From: Candidatus Dechloromonas phosphorivorans
GTDB lineage: Bacteria; Pseudomonadota; Gammaproteobacteria; Burkholderiales; Rhodocyclaceae
Length of the DNA stretch: 64,000 bases
NCBI GenBank assembly: GCA_016721185.1
Contig: JADKIP010000015.1
Coordinates: 310,001 to 374,000, forward strand
Direction: 5' to 3'
A program made the translations under genes and the position numbers. Each line of letters starts with the position of its first letter. The first letter of the stretch is position 1. Of this stretch, positions 1 to 7,044 are shown piece by piece. A model generated the notes under the pieces. The model was not told the DNA's origin. It made no database searches and was given only the letters and a program-made list of their open reading frames with translations.

Positions 1-252
1 GAGCATTACCACCACAGCAAGACGGAGAAGTTTTTGGTGATCAAGGGCACCGCCCATTTCGGTTTCCGCCACATTACGACCGGTGAGCGTTACGAGTTGG
101 TGACCAAGGGTGGCGAGGCGCGCATTGTGGAAACGGTGCCGGGCTGGACGCACAACATTACCAATATTGGTGACGATGAAATGATCGTGATGCTGTGGGC
201 CAACGAGATTTTTGATCAGAAAAAACCGGATACGTTTGCTTGCCCCGTGTGA
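1..252 (+). CDS. capF: CapF/WbjC-type nucleotide-sugar reductase, C-terminal cupin (partial)
   Basis: The 5' part lies outside the window; translation is open from base 1 to the stop at 250-252. The visible 83 residues form a cupin: an early EHYHHSKTEKF segment (candidate metal-binding histidines), then FLVIKGTAHFGFRH, GWTHNI and a tail ending in KPDTF. This matches the C-terminal cupin of CapF/WbjC, the bifunctional enzyme of UDP-N-acetyl-L-fucosamine synthesis; its N-terminal SDR half would be upstream. The WecB/WbjD-type epimerase at 1117 is the next enzyme of that pathway, which supports the call. Confidence is limited only by the missing N-terminus. Confidence 0.8.
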   Translation, partial: EHYHHSKTEKFLVIKGTAHFGFRHITTGERYELVTKGGEARIVETVPGWTHNITNIGDDEMIVMLWANEIFDQKKPDTFACPV

Positions 253-256
253 TGCC

Positions 257-1057
257 ATGATCCGCTCCTTCGGTTTTCCCGCTTCGATCACCGCTTTGCA
301 TTTGTTTACGCAGGATGCTTCGTTGAAGGCGCATCCCGCGTATCGTGAAGCCAAGGCGGGTGGGCGGGATGCAGCATTGGAGCTGGTCGTCAAATTGGCC
401 GCACCCTGGTTGGGTGAGCAACGTTCCCGCTTTAAGCCAGGCTTGAGTTTCGTGGCGCCACATGCGCAGGAGGCAAGCGGAGACAATGCGATTCCGCAGA
501 CCTTGGCAGCGGTATGTGCTGAGCTTTTTGGTGGCTGCGTTGACACCGAGATCGTTCAGTCGGATCGGGTGTATCACACCGGCGCCGACCCTATGGAGCG
601 GATGGCGGCGCGAGCCCAGTTCGTTGGGCAGGTAACTGCCGGGCGAGACGTCCTGGTTGATGACGTGACGAATTTGGGTGGAACTCTGGCAGAATTATCG
701 AGCTACATTCAGGTCTACGGTGGTGTAGTGGAGAATGTGGTAGTGCTGGTGAATGCGGGGCGTAACCCGGCGCTGGTGCCGGAAAAGAAGTTTGTACGGT
801 TGATCAAGGAGCGGTTTGGCGATGAAATCACAGAAATCTTTGGCGTCGAGCCAGCAGCCCTCACAGCCAACGAGGCCCAGTACCTCGTTGGTTTCCAGTC
901 AGTTGACCAGCTCAGAAATCGACTCGCTGCGGCAGAGCAAGAAATCGATCGCCGCCTACGTTCAAAAGGAATTGCCCGAGCGCCTGAAAAAGCATCATCT
1001 GGAGCATCTGCTGATCAAAGCCTGAATGCCGCTGGCCTGGGGGCTGGCGATTCTTAA
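257..1057 (+). CDS. PRTase-fold (phosphoribosyltransferase-like) protein
   Basis: A protein of 266 aa starting at ATG 257, four bases after the capF stop; an upstream in-frame ATG at 212 lies inside capF and is less likely. The segment VLVDDVTNLGGTLAEL near residues 131-146 is the PRPP-binding loop of type I phosphoribosyltransferases (acidic pair followed by T-x-x-G-G-T). The C-terminal part (EAQYLVGF, then RNRLAAAEQEIDRRLRSKGI) is charged and helical. The substrate is unknown. Such an enzyme is not part of UDP-FucNAc synthesis although it sits between two genes of that pathway. Its last quarter overlaps a second reading frame at 822-1025. The fold is clear; the role is not. Confidence 0.65.
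   Translation: MIRSFGFPASITALHLFTQDASLKAHPAYREAKAGGRDAALELVVKLAAPWLGEQRSRFKPGLSFVAPHAQEASGDNAIPQTLAAVCAELFGGCVDTEIVQSDRVYHTGADPMERMAARAQFVGQVTAGRDVLVDDVTNLGGTLAELSSYIQVYGGVVENVVVLVNAGRNPALVPEKKFVRLIKERFGDEITEIFGVEPAALTANEAQYLVGFQSVDQLRNRLAAAEQEIDRRLRSKGIARAPEKASSGASADQSLNAAGLGAGDS
822..1025 (+). CDS. Small overlapping ORF, hypothetical protein
   Basis: A 67-aa frame lying wholly inside the 3' part of the PRTase gene in another frame. ATG 822 is preceded by AAGGAG at 806-811, a good ribosome-binding site. The C-terminal half (LTSSEIDSLRQSKKSIAAYVQKEL, split here as LTSSEIDSLRQSKK and SIAAYVQKEL) looks like an ordinary soluble helical protein, whereas the N-terminus is a Ser/Gln-rich stretch. 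I do not recognise the family. The PRTase frame also looks genuine up to about RLRSKGI, so either two genes truly overlap or the 3' end of one is a by-product. Confidence 0.35.
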   Translation: MKSQKSLASSQQPSQPTRPSTSLVSSQLTSSEIDSLRQSKKSIAAYVQKELPERLKKHHLEHLLIKA

Positions 1058-1067
1058 TTTCAAGTTA

Positions 1068-1106
1068 CCGCACTGTGCTTTCTGGCACCGTGCGGTTTTT
1101 TATTTT
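1068..1106 (+). terminator. Rho-independent terminator between PRTase and epimerase genes
   Basis: The hairpin pairs CCGCAC (1068-1073) with GTGCGG (1090-1095), with further pairing of the inner TGC/GCA, and is followed directly by TTTTTTATTTT. It ends about ten bases before the ATG at 1117, so the epimerase gene needs read-through or has a very short leader. Confidence 0.7.
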
Positions 1107-1116
1107 GGGTCGGATT

Positions 1117-2244
1117 ATGAAGAAACTAAAAGTCGTTACCGTGGTGGGCACTCGCCCGGAGATTATTCGTCTTTCCCGAGTGCTGGCGCGTCTGGACGAG
1201 TATTGCGAGCATGTGCTGGTGCATACCGGGCAGAACTACGATTACGAGTTGAACCAGATCTTTTTTGAGGATCTTGGCGTGCGCAAGCCGGACCATTTTT
1301 TGAGTGCGGCGGGTGCTAGCGGTGCTGAAACGATTGGCAAAGTGATTATTGCGGTCGACCAGGTTTTAGCCCAAGAAATGCCGGATGCCATGTTGGTGCT
1401 GGGTGATACGAATAGCTGCATGTCGGTGTTGCCGGCGAAGCGTCGGCGGATTCCGGTATTCCACATGGAGGCCGGTAATCGTTGTTTTGATCAGCGTGTG
1501 CCGGAAGAGATCAATCGCCGCATCGTCGATCACACTGCCGATATCAATCTGACTTACAGCTCGATTGCCCGTGAATACCTGCTGCGCGAAGGCTTGCCGC
1601 CGGATATGGTGATCAAGACCGGCAGCCCGATGTTCGAGGTGCTGAATCACTACCGTGCCGGGATCGAGGCGTCGGATGTGCTGGCTCGGCTGGAACTGAC
1701 GGCGGGCGAGTTTTTTGTGGTGAGCGCTCACCGTGAAGAAAACATTGATTCGGATCGCAACTTTACCCGCCTGGTGGAAACGCTGAATGCGGTGGCGGAG
1801 CGCTATAAATTCCCGGTCATCGTGTCGACACATCCGCGGACGCAAAAGCGGGTGGATGCAATGGGTGCCAAGTTCCACCCGCTGGTGCGTTTGCTGAAGC
1901 CGCTTGGCTTCAAGGATTACAACAAGCTGCAACTGACGGCAAAAGCGGTGCTTTCGGATAGCGGCACGATTAATGAAGAGTCGTCGATTCTCAACTTCCC
2001 GGCCCTGAATATTCGCGAGGCGCATGAGCGGCCGGAGGGGATGGAAGAGGCTTCGGTGATGATGGTCGGGCTGGGCATGGAGCGCGTGCTGCAGGGGCTG
2101 GCGATTCTTGAGGATCAGCCGAGCGGGGCGACGCGTTCGCTGCGTCAGGTGGCTGATTACAGCATGCCGAATGTCTCGGACAAGGTGGTCCGCATTATTC
2201 ACAGTTACACGGATTACGTGAAACGCAAGGTTTGGTACGAGTGA
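1117..2244 (+). CDS. wbjD: UDP-GlcNAc 2-epimerase family protein, WbjD/CapG type
   Basis: A 375-aa cytoplasmic enzyme beginning MKKLKVVTVVGTRPEI, the family's hallmark N-terminus; this fixes the start at ATG 1117 rather than an upstream in-frame start inside the terminator. Further family landmarks are VLVHTGQNYD, LVLGDTNS, FHMEAGNRCFD, VPEEINRRIVDH, VSAHREENID and LSDSGTINEESS. The WecB family includes plain UDP-GlcNAc epimerases and the UDP-2-acetamido-2,6-dideoxy-L-talose epimerase WbjD/CapG. With a CapF-like gene just upstream and a WbuB-like transferase just downstream, the last step of UDP-N-acetyl-L-fucosamine synthesis is the best inference. WecB itself is the alternative. Confidence 0.8.
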   Translation: MKKLKVVTVVGTRPEIIRLSRVLARLDEYCEHVLVHTGQNYDYELNQIFFEDLGVRKPDHFLSAAGASGAETIGKVIIAVDQVLAQEMPDAMLVLGDTNSCMSVLPAKRRRIPVFHMEAGNRCFDQRVPEEINRRIVDHTADINLTYSSIAREYLLREGLPPDMVIKTGSPMFEVLNHYRAGIEASDVLARLELTAGEFFVVSAHREENIDSDRNFTRLVETLNAVAERYKFPVIVSTHPRTQKRVDAMGAKFHPLVRLLKPLGFKDYNKLQLTAKAVLSDSGTINEESSILNFPALNIREAHERPEGMEEASVMMVGLGMERVLQGLAILEDQPSGATRSLRQVADYSMPNVSDKVVRIIHSYTDYVKRKVWYE

Positions 2245-2250
2245 TCTGAT

Positions 2251-3447
2251 ATGCGTATTGCCTTGGTTGCTGATGCTTATCCACCGCTACGCTCTTCCGG
2301 CGCGGTGCAGTTGCGGGACTTGTCGCAGGAGTTTGTGCGGCAGGGGCATGAGGTGACGGTGATGGTGCCGTCGCAGGATATTGATTCCCCGTTTGCGATT
2401 GAAATGCTGGCGGGGGTTCAGGTGCTGCGGCTTGCGGCCTTGCGCACCAAGGACACCGGCCATGTGCGGCGAACCTTGGGCGAGATGCTGCTTTCTTTCC
2501 TGATGCTGCGCGGTTACCGGAAGAGCCCGTTACGGCAGGTGAAGTGGGATGCGGTGATCTGGTATTCGCCGACCATCTTTCTCGGCCCGCTGGCGGCGGC
2601 GCTCAAGCGCGCCTCTGCTTGCCCCGGCTATCTGATTCTGCGCGACATTTTCCCGGAGTGGGCGGTGGATATGGGCTTGCTGCGCAAAGGCATGGTCTAC
2701 CGTTTTTTCAAGTTGGTTGAGCGCTATCAGTATTCCGTGGCGAATGTGATTGGCGTGCAGTCGCCTTCTGGTTTGCCGTATATGCAGGCTTGGTCGCAGC
2801 AGCCGGGGCGTCGGCTGGAGGTGCTGCAAAACTGGCTGGCCCCGGCGGCGAATGTCGGTTGCAGCGTTTCTATCGCCGAGAGCAGTCTGGCTGGGCGCAA
2901 GATTTTTGTTTACGCCGGCAATATGGGGCTGGCTCAGGGCATGGATGTGGTGCTGGATCTGGCGCAGCGCCTGGTTGAGCGTCAGGATATTGGTTTCCTG
3001 TTTGTCGGGCGCGGCAGCGATGTGCCTCGGCTGCGCGCGCTGGCTGCCGAGCGTGGTTTGAGCAATGTTTTGTTCTACGACGAGGTTGAGCCGAAGGAAG
3101 TGCCGGGTTTGCTGGCGCAATGCCACGTCGGGCTGGTGGTGCTCGACCCGCGCCACAAAACCCATAATGTGCCGGGCAAGTTTTTGACTTATATGCAGGC
3201 GGGGATGCCTGTGCTGGCGCGGATCAATGCCGGAAACGATCTTGCCGACTTGATCCGGCGCGAGCATGTGGGTGCGGCTTACGTTGGGGATTCGCTGGCC
3301 GAATTGCAGGCGCTGGCTTTGGGCTTGTGCGACGACGAGGCCGGGCGCGAGGCGATGTGTGCCAGTGCGCGTGGTTTGGCGGAATCCTTGTATTCGGCAC
3401 GGGCTGCGGTGGCGCAAATTGTTTCGGCGGTGTCGGTGAGGCCTTAG
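2251..3447 (+). CDS. Glycosyltransferase family 4, WbuB-like
   Basis: A 398-aa GT-B glycosyltransferase, seven bases after the epimerase. The N-terminal domain opens MRIALVADAYPPLRSSGA and includes LILRDIFPEWAVDMG; the C-terminal nucleotide-sugar half has VYAGNMGLAQG, FLFVGRGSD and GLVVLDP near residues 225-305. The overall pattern resembles WbuB-type transferases that add N-acetyl-L-fucosamine to an undecaprenyl-linked O-unit, consistent with the two upstream UDP-FucNAc genes. Acceptor and linkage cannot be read from sequence. Confidence 0.75.
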   Translation: MRIALVADAYPPLRSSGAVQLRDLSQEFVRQGHEVTVMVPSQDIDSPFAIEMLAGVQVLRLAALRTKDTGHVRRTLGEMLLSFLMLRGYRKSPLRQVKWDAVIWYSPTIFLGPLAAALKRASACPGYLILRDIFPEWAVDMGLLRKGMVYRFFKLVERYQYSVANVIGVQSPSGLPYMQAWSQQPGRRLEVLQNWLAPAANVGCSVSIAESSLAGRKIFVYAGNMGLAQGMDVVLDLAQRLVERQDIGFLFVGRGSDVPRLRALAAERGLSNVLFYDEVEPKEVPGLLAQCHVGLVVLDPRHKTHNVPGKFLTYMQAGMPVLARINAGNDLADLIRREHVGAAYVGDSLAELQALALGLCDDEAGREAMCASARGLAESLYSARAAVAQIVSAVSVRP

Positions 3448-3461
3448 TTGAGATACGTCCG

Positions 3462-4019
3462 GTGAGGTCTTTTCAATCAAGGATTTTGCGGGGCTTGTTG
3501 TTGGCTTTAGTGCTGGGTTTTTTTGCGCTCGGGCCGATTCTTTCGTTTCCTGCGGGGCCGCCGGTTACTGCGGAACTGGTTGTGGTGCTTGGCGGTGGTG
3601 GTGGCCCGGCTCGTTTTGCCATGGGGCTTGAACTGGCGGGTTCGGGCATCGCGCCCAAGCTGTTATTGATTCACCCTGAGCCAGATCAACTGAAAATGGC
3701 GAAAGAAGCGCCGGGGCTTGATCGAGTGAGTGTGTTCTCGGACGATTTCTCGGTTAATTCCTGGGATGAGGCGGTGAGCACTCGGGCCTGGATGGAGGCG
3801 CGGGGCGTGAAGCGTGTTCTGGTCGTCAGCGATCCGCCGCATATGTTGCGGCTTTCATATGCTTGGTCGCGCGTATTCGCCGGTAGCGGGCTGAGCTTTT
3901 CACTGGTTTCGTCGCGTCCACCGTGGTGGTCGGCCTGGCGTTGGTGGGCGAACGAATACTCGCGCCATTTTGTCGGCAATGAGGTGCTGAAACTGGCTTA
4001 CTACATTTGGCATTACTGA
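3462..4019 (+). CDS. DUF218/YdcF-like membrane-anchored protein
   Basis: About 185 aa if translation begins at GTG 3462, 14 bases after the glycosyltransferase stop; the frame is open further upstream inside that gene, but nothing supports an earlier start. One membrane segment (LRGLLLALVLGFFALGPIL) leads into a domain with VVVLGGGGGPARFA, NSWDEAVSTRAWM and RVLVVSDPPHMLR. These match the DUF218 pattern seen in YdcF/SanA/ElyC, often found near envelope polysaccharide genes. The biochemical activity of this family is not well defined. The start codon is the uncertain point. Confidence 0.65.
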   Translation: MRSFQSRILRGLLLALVLGFFALGPILSFPAGPPVTAELVVVLGGGGGPARFAMGLELAGSGIAPKLLLIHPEPDQLKMAKEAPGLDRVSVFSDDFSVNSWDEAVSTRAWMEARGVKRVLVVSDPPHMLRLSYAWSRVFAGSGLSFSLVSSRPPWWSAWRWWANEYSRHFVGNEVLKLAYYIWHY

Positions 4020-4064
4020 AAAGCCACTGCTAATTCACCAGCACCCTGGATTGAGATAACCGAA

Positions 4065-5231
4065 ATGAACATGCCTCAACGGAAGAGATCTCGTCGCACC
4101 AAGCCTCGGCTGGGGTCTTCGCGCTGGTTTCGGCGTTACCGCACGCCGGTGATTATTGGCTGGGTTGCGGTTCTGGCTGCCATGGCCTGGCTGCTGTTTT
4201 TCAGGGCCGAGCCTTTGCCTGGAGCGCCCTTGGCGGTGGTGGGCGATGTACCGATGGAGCGAGCCGGCCAGGGGCCGCAAGCCGCGCCCAAAATGGCGGC
4301 GGTGACGTTGCCGGCCGATGATGCGCCGCATGAGAACGTGACGGAGTGGTGGTATTACAGCGGCCACGTTCAGACGGAGTCCGGCGAGCGTTATTCGTTT
4401 CATATGGCGACTTTCTTGCGCCAGGGCGGGCTGTCGCACACGGCTTTTCATGGTTCGTTGCTGGATCACAAGTCGGGCAAGCAGTACACCGATCAGGCGC
4501 GCACTGAGGGTAAGCCGGCGGATGGCCAGCCTGACGGGTTCGGTTTTTCGTATGGCCCCTGGCAGATGGCGGGGGCTGGGCCAAAGCATTCGATGAAGAT
4601 GGCGGGCAAGGGGTTTGCGCTTGATCTGGCGATGAATGACAGTTTGCCGCCCGTGTTGCATCAGGCGCCCGCGACGCCGGTGGCTGGTTTGCTGGATCTG
4701 GGCGCGGCGGGCAAGAGTTATTACACCTCGCGCCCACGCTTGAAGGCGGCGGGTAACCTGACCATTGACGGGGTGAGCCAGGCAGTCAAGGGCGAGGTTT
4801 GGTTCGACCACCAGTGGGGCGATTTCGAGGCGGCGCAGTTGCGCTGGAACTGGTTTGCGCTGCAGTTGGCAGATGGTGCGGACTTGATGATCTACGAGTT
4901 GTTTGATCGCCAGGGCGGGCCGGTGCTGCGCATGGGGACGTATGTCAAGGATGCTGCGGTCTACGCGCTGGGGGCCTCAGATTTCAAGGCGAGTGCGCGC
5001 GGCACCTGGAAGAGTCCTTCTTCCGGCATTGTTTATCCCATGGACTGGACGATAACGGTGCCGGGCAAGGGCTTGGATTTGAAGCTGGAGCCGGTAATCC
5101 GCCACAGCCAGTTTGATGCGCGGATAACGACGCTCAATCTTTACTGGGAGGGGGCGGTAAAACTGAGTGGCTCGCAGGGCGGGGTGGGGTTCATGGAGTT
5201 GAGCGGGTACGAGTCGGTGAGGGCTAAGTAG
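4065..5231 (+). CDS. CrtC/AttH-type lipocalin-like protein, membrane anchored
   Basis: A 388-aa protein with a very basic N-terminus (KRSRRTKPR) followed by one membrane helix near residues 27-46, then a large periplasmic domain. Family marks are TEWWYYSGHV around residue 91, FHMATFLRQ, GEVWFDHQWGDF near residue 245, WNWFALQL and the terminal FMELSGY. These belong to the lipocalin-like CrtC/AttH family (hydroxyneurosporene synthase relatives). Such proteins are often coded next to ABC permeases; none is seen here, so the ligand is unknown. It closes the first polysaccharide block and precedes the toxin-type insertion. Confidence 0.7.
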   Translation: MNMPQRKRSRRTKPRLGSSRWFRRYRTPVIIGWVAVLAAMAWLLFFRAEPLPGAPLAVVGDVPMERAGQGPQAAPKMAAVTLPADDAPHENVTEWWYYSGHVQTESGERYSFHMATFLRQGGLSHTAFHGSLLDHKSGKQYTDQARTEGKPADGQPDGFGFSYGPWQMAGAGPKHSMKMAGKGFALDLAMNDSLPPVLHQAPATPVAGLLDLGAAGKSYYTSRPRLKAAGNLTIDGVSQAVKGEVWFDHQWGDFEAAQLRWNWFALQLADGADLMIYELFDRQGGPVLRMGTYVKDAAVYALGASDFKASARGTWKSPSSGIVYPMDWTITVPGKGLDLKLEPVIRHSQFDARITTLNLYWEGAVKLSGSQGGVGFMELSGYESVRAK

Positions 5232-5335
5232 AAGGGGGGCGTGGTATTCGGTGTCGGTTTCCTTGAAATCCAGCGCGTTCAGGCTGGGGATGTTCTGGAT
5301 GTGGTTGTGGGTTTAGACCGAGCCAAGCAAGTTAA

Positions 5336-5379
5336 ATGTTGCAGCGCAGGTTGCAGGGGTGCAACATCTCACGCAACAT
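5336..5379. promoter_or_regulatory. Nested perfect inverted repeats, likely operator of the Fic gene
   Basis: Four GTTGC half sites are arranged symmetrically: ATGTTGC (5336-5342), GTTGCA (5350-5355), TGCAAC (5360-5365) and GCAACAT (5373-5379). Both pairs are perfect inverted repeats sharing one centre, with seven-base gaps on each side. The element ends 15 bases before the Fic start codon. Because that Fic protein has its own N-terminal winged helix, autorepression is the likely use; this is inference. Confidence 0.6.
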
Positions 5380-5394
5380 CATTGGGAGGTGACT

Positions 5395-6471
5395 ATGCCG
5401 CTTACTGAGCGTCAGCAAAAAATCATCGACGTTTTTCTCGAAGCACCGGAGGAAACAAGGTCTGTTGCGGATTTTGCGGATTTTGGCTTGGAGAGAACCA
5501 CGGTCTTTCGTGACATCAAGAAGCTCGTACAAGCTGGATTGCTGCAGCTTGAAGGGAAGGCGTACCGTGTTAACACTGATTCTGACGCTTACCTGCGTTG
5601 GGACTTGTCCCGCGCGCCGCATCATCGGGCGCCGGTACGATACAACCCAAAGTTGCTTGGCGATTACCAGCCCAACTCGACATTTTTGCTGACTGATGAC
5701 CAGCTTTTGGCGCTGGAGCGAGCCGGGAGAGTGGAAGGAATTTCGGCAGCAAAAGAGAAGGGCAAGCTGTACGAACGTGTGTTGGCTTCCTTGTTGATTG
5801 ATTTGACGCACGCTTCAAGCAACCTGGAAAACGTCAATATTTCATGGCTCGATACCAAAACCCTGATTGAGTTCGGCGAGCATCCTGAGGGATTGACGGA
5901 GCAGCAGATGCGAATTGTGCTTAACCACAAGGAAGCTATCTCGTTCCTGAAAGACCATGGCCCAAGCCTGTCCTTTGCAAAACGTGACTTGCTGGACATC
6001 CATTCGTTGATCATCAAGGGCTTGCTTGGCGACCCGTCTGCCGTTGGTGCTTTGCGCTCGGTTGTCGTTAAGTTTGAGGACAGCAAATACCTGCCGCCCG
6101 ATAATCCGCATCAACTCAAGGAAATCTTCGACGAGTTTTGCGAGAAGGCTGATGCCATTGCAAACCCGTACGAACAGGCTTTCTTTGCGATGGTATTCAT
6201 CTCGTATATCCAGCCGTTTCAGGATGGTAACAAGCGAACTTCGCGCATTGCGATGAACATCCCCCTGGTAAAGCATGCCCTTGCCCCGTTCTCGTTTTCT
6301 GACATCCGGGGCCGGGATTACACATTCGGATTGTTGGCGTTTTACGAAAGAGGGCGGCACAGCTTCTTGGCTAATACCTTCACGGCGGCATATCAGAAGT
6401 CTGCGGCTCGCTATGTCGACCTTGTGTCGCACATCAATGACGGCGGTCTGTTAGGCACTATCTCAACTTGA
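5395..6471 (+). CDS. Fic-domain protein with N-terminal winged helix and non-canonical active site
   Basis: 358 aa from ATG 5395, chosen over GTG 5359 because GGGAGGTG lies just before it and the upstream codons fall in the operator. Residues 1-60 form a winged helix-turn-helix (RTTVFRDIKKLVQAGLL). An inhibitory-helix motif S-x3-E-N occurs at 141-146 (SSNLEN). The Fic core reads IQPFQDGNKRTSR, so the catalytic His of HPF-x-DGN-x-R is Gln273, while the anion-hole and Arg positions remain. Canonical AMPylation needs that His, so this protein may be inactive as a transferase, use other chemistry, or act as a regulator. It begins a three-module toxin-type block inserted between polysaccharide genes. 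Confidence 0.85.
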   Translation: MPLTERQQKIIDVFLEAPEETRSVADFADFGLERTTVFRDIKKLVQAGLLQLEGKAYRVNTDSDAYLRWDLSRAPHHRAPVRYNPKLLGDYQPNSTFLLTDDQLLALERAGRVEGISAAKEKGKLYERVLASLLIDLTHASSNLENVNISWLDTKTLIEFGEHPEGLTEQQMRIVLNHKEAISFLKDHGPSLSFAKRDLLDIHSLIIKGLLGDPSAVGALRSVVVKFEDSKYLPPDNPHQLKEIFDEFCEKADAIANPYEQAFFAMVFISYIQPFQDGNKRTSRIAMNIPLVKHALAPFSFSDIRGRDYTFGLLAFYERGRHSFLANTFTAAYQKSAARYVDLVSHINDGGLLGTIST

Positions 6472-6474
6472 CCT

Positions 6475-6493
6475 CTCAACTCGCTAGGTTGAG
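6475..6493. repeat. Short inverted repeat after the first Fic gene
   Basis: CTCAAC (6475-6480) and GTTGAG (6488-6493) pair around a seven-base loop just after the Fic stop codon. No T-run follows, so it is at best a weak or factor-dependent terminator. Confidence 0.3.
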
Positions 6494-6621
6494 GAAACGC
6501 TGATTTAATCCGTTTGTTCGGGTTTGGAAACCACCGCTTCCGTCGCAATGTGGTTCAGTTAGCGCAGGGTGCCTCTCCGTATTAACGCGCAATGAGCTGT
6601 ATACGACCCGCAATGACTACC

Positions 6622-6712
6622 AATGAGTCAAATATGGCTCATTAACTTGACGGTCGTTCGTGCTTGTCCAATAATGGCTCAATATCATAGTTTAAGGGTC
6701 ATATATGGCTCA
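6622..6712. promoter_or_regulatory. Operator-like repeats before hipB
   Basis: ATGGCTCA occurs three times, at 6634-6641, 6674-6681 and 6705-6712, spaced 40 and 31 bases, close to four and three helical turns. The first is part of a palindrome pairing AATGAG (6622-6627) with CTCATT (6638-6643). The last copy contains the hipB start codon itself. HipB proteins bind repeated operators before their own gene, so autoregulation is the natural reading, though the sites differ from the E. coli HipB operator. Confidence 0.5.
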
Positions 6713-7037
6713 AGAGTCGACCAGCCAACTTCCACGCGAAGTGCTCAAGCACCTTGAGGAACTTGGGCTGCGCGTGCGCACTGCGCGTGTGCGCCGCCGC
6801 ATGAGTACAGAAGACTTGGCGCAGGCCTGCGGTATTGGCCGGCGCACCTTGTATCGCATCGAGAGCGGCGAGTCTGGCATCGCCCTGGGTACGTTCCTGA
6901 GTGTGCTCTGGAAACTTGGACTCCTGGATACCCTTCACGGCGTCGCCAATCCAGACACCGACGAGCACGGAAAGACTCTCGAAGCGGCCTCCCGTCCGCA
7001 GCGCGTACGCGCGCCTACCCCTGACAACGACTTCTAA
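6705..7037 (+). CDS. hipB: HipB-like antitoxin, XRE-family DNA-binding protein
   Basis: A 110-aa protein with a helix-turn-helix of the Cro/CI (XRE) type at about residues 22-60 (RVRTARVRRRMSTEDLAQ, then GIGRRTLYRIESGESGIAL). Such proteins pair with HipA kinases, neutralising them and repressing the operon. The hipA gene follows after a seven-base gap. The C-terminal 25 residues are probably disordered (ASRPQRVRAPTPDNDF), as is usual for degradable antitoxin tails. Confidence 0.8.
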   Translation: MAQESTSQLPREVLKHLEELGLRVRTARVRRRMSTEDLAQACGIGRRTLYRIESGESGIALGTFLSVLWKLGLLDTLHGVANPDTDEHGKTLEAASRPQRVRAPTPDNDF

Positions 7038-7044
7038 ATTCGCT

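Noticed and set aside
6490..6520. Possible IS-end-like sequence after the first Fic gene
   Set aside because: There is no matching inverted end, target duplication or transposase frame nearby; the impression rests on memory of similar termini only.
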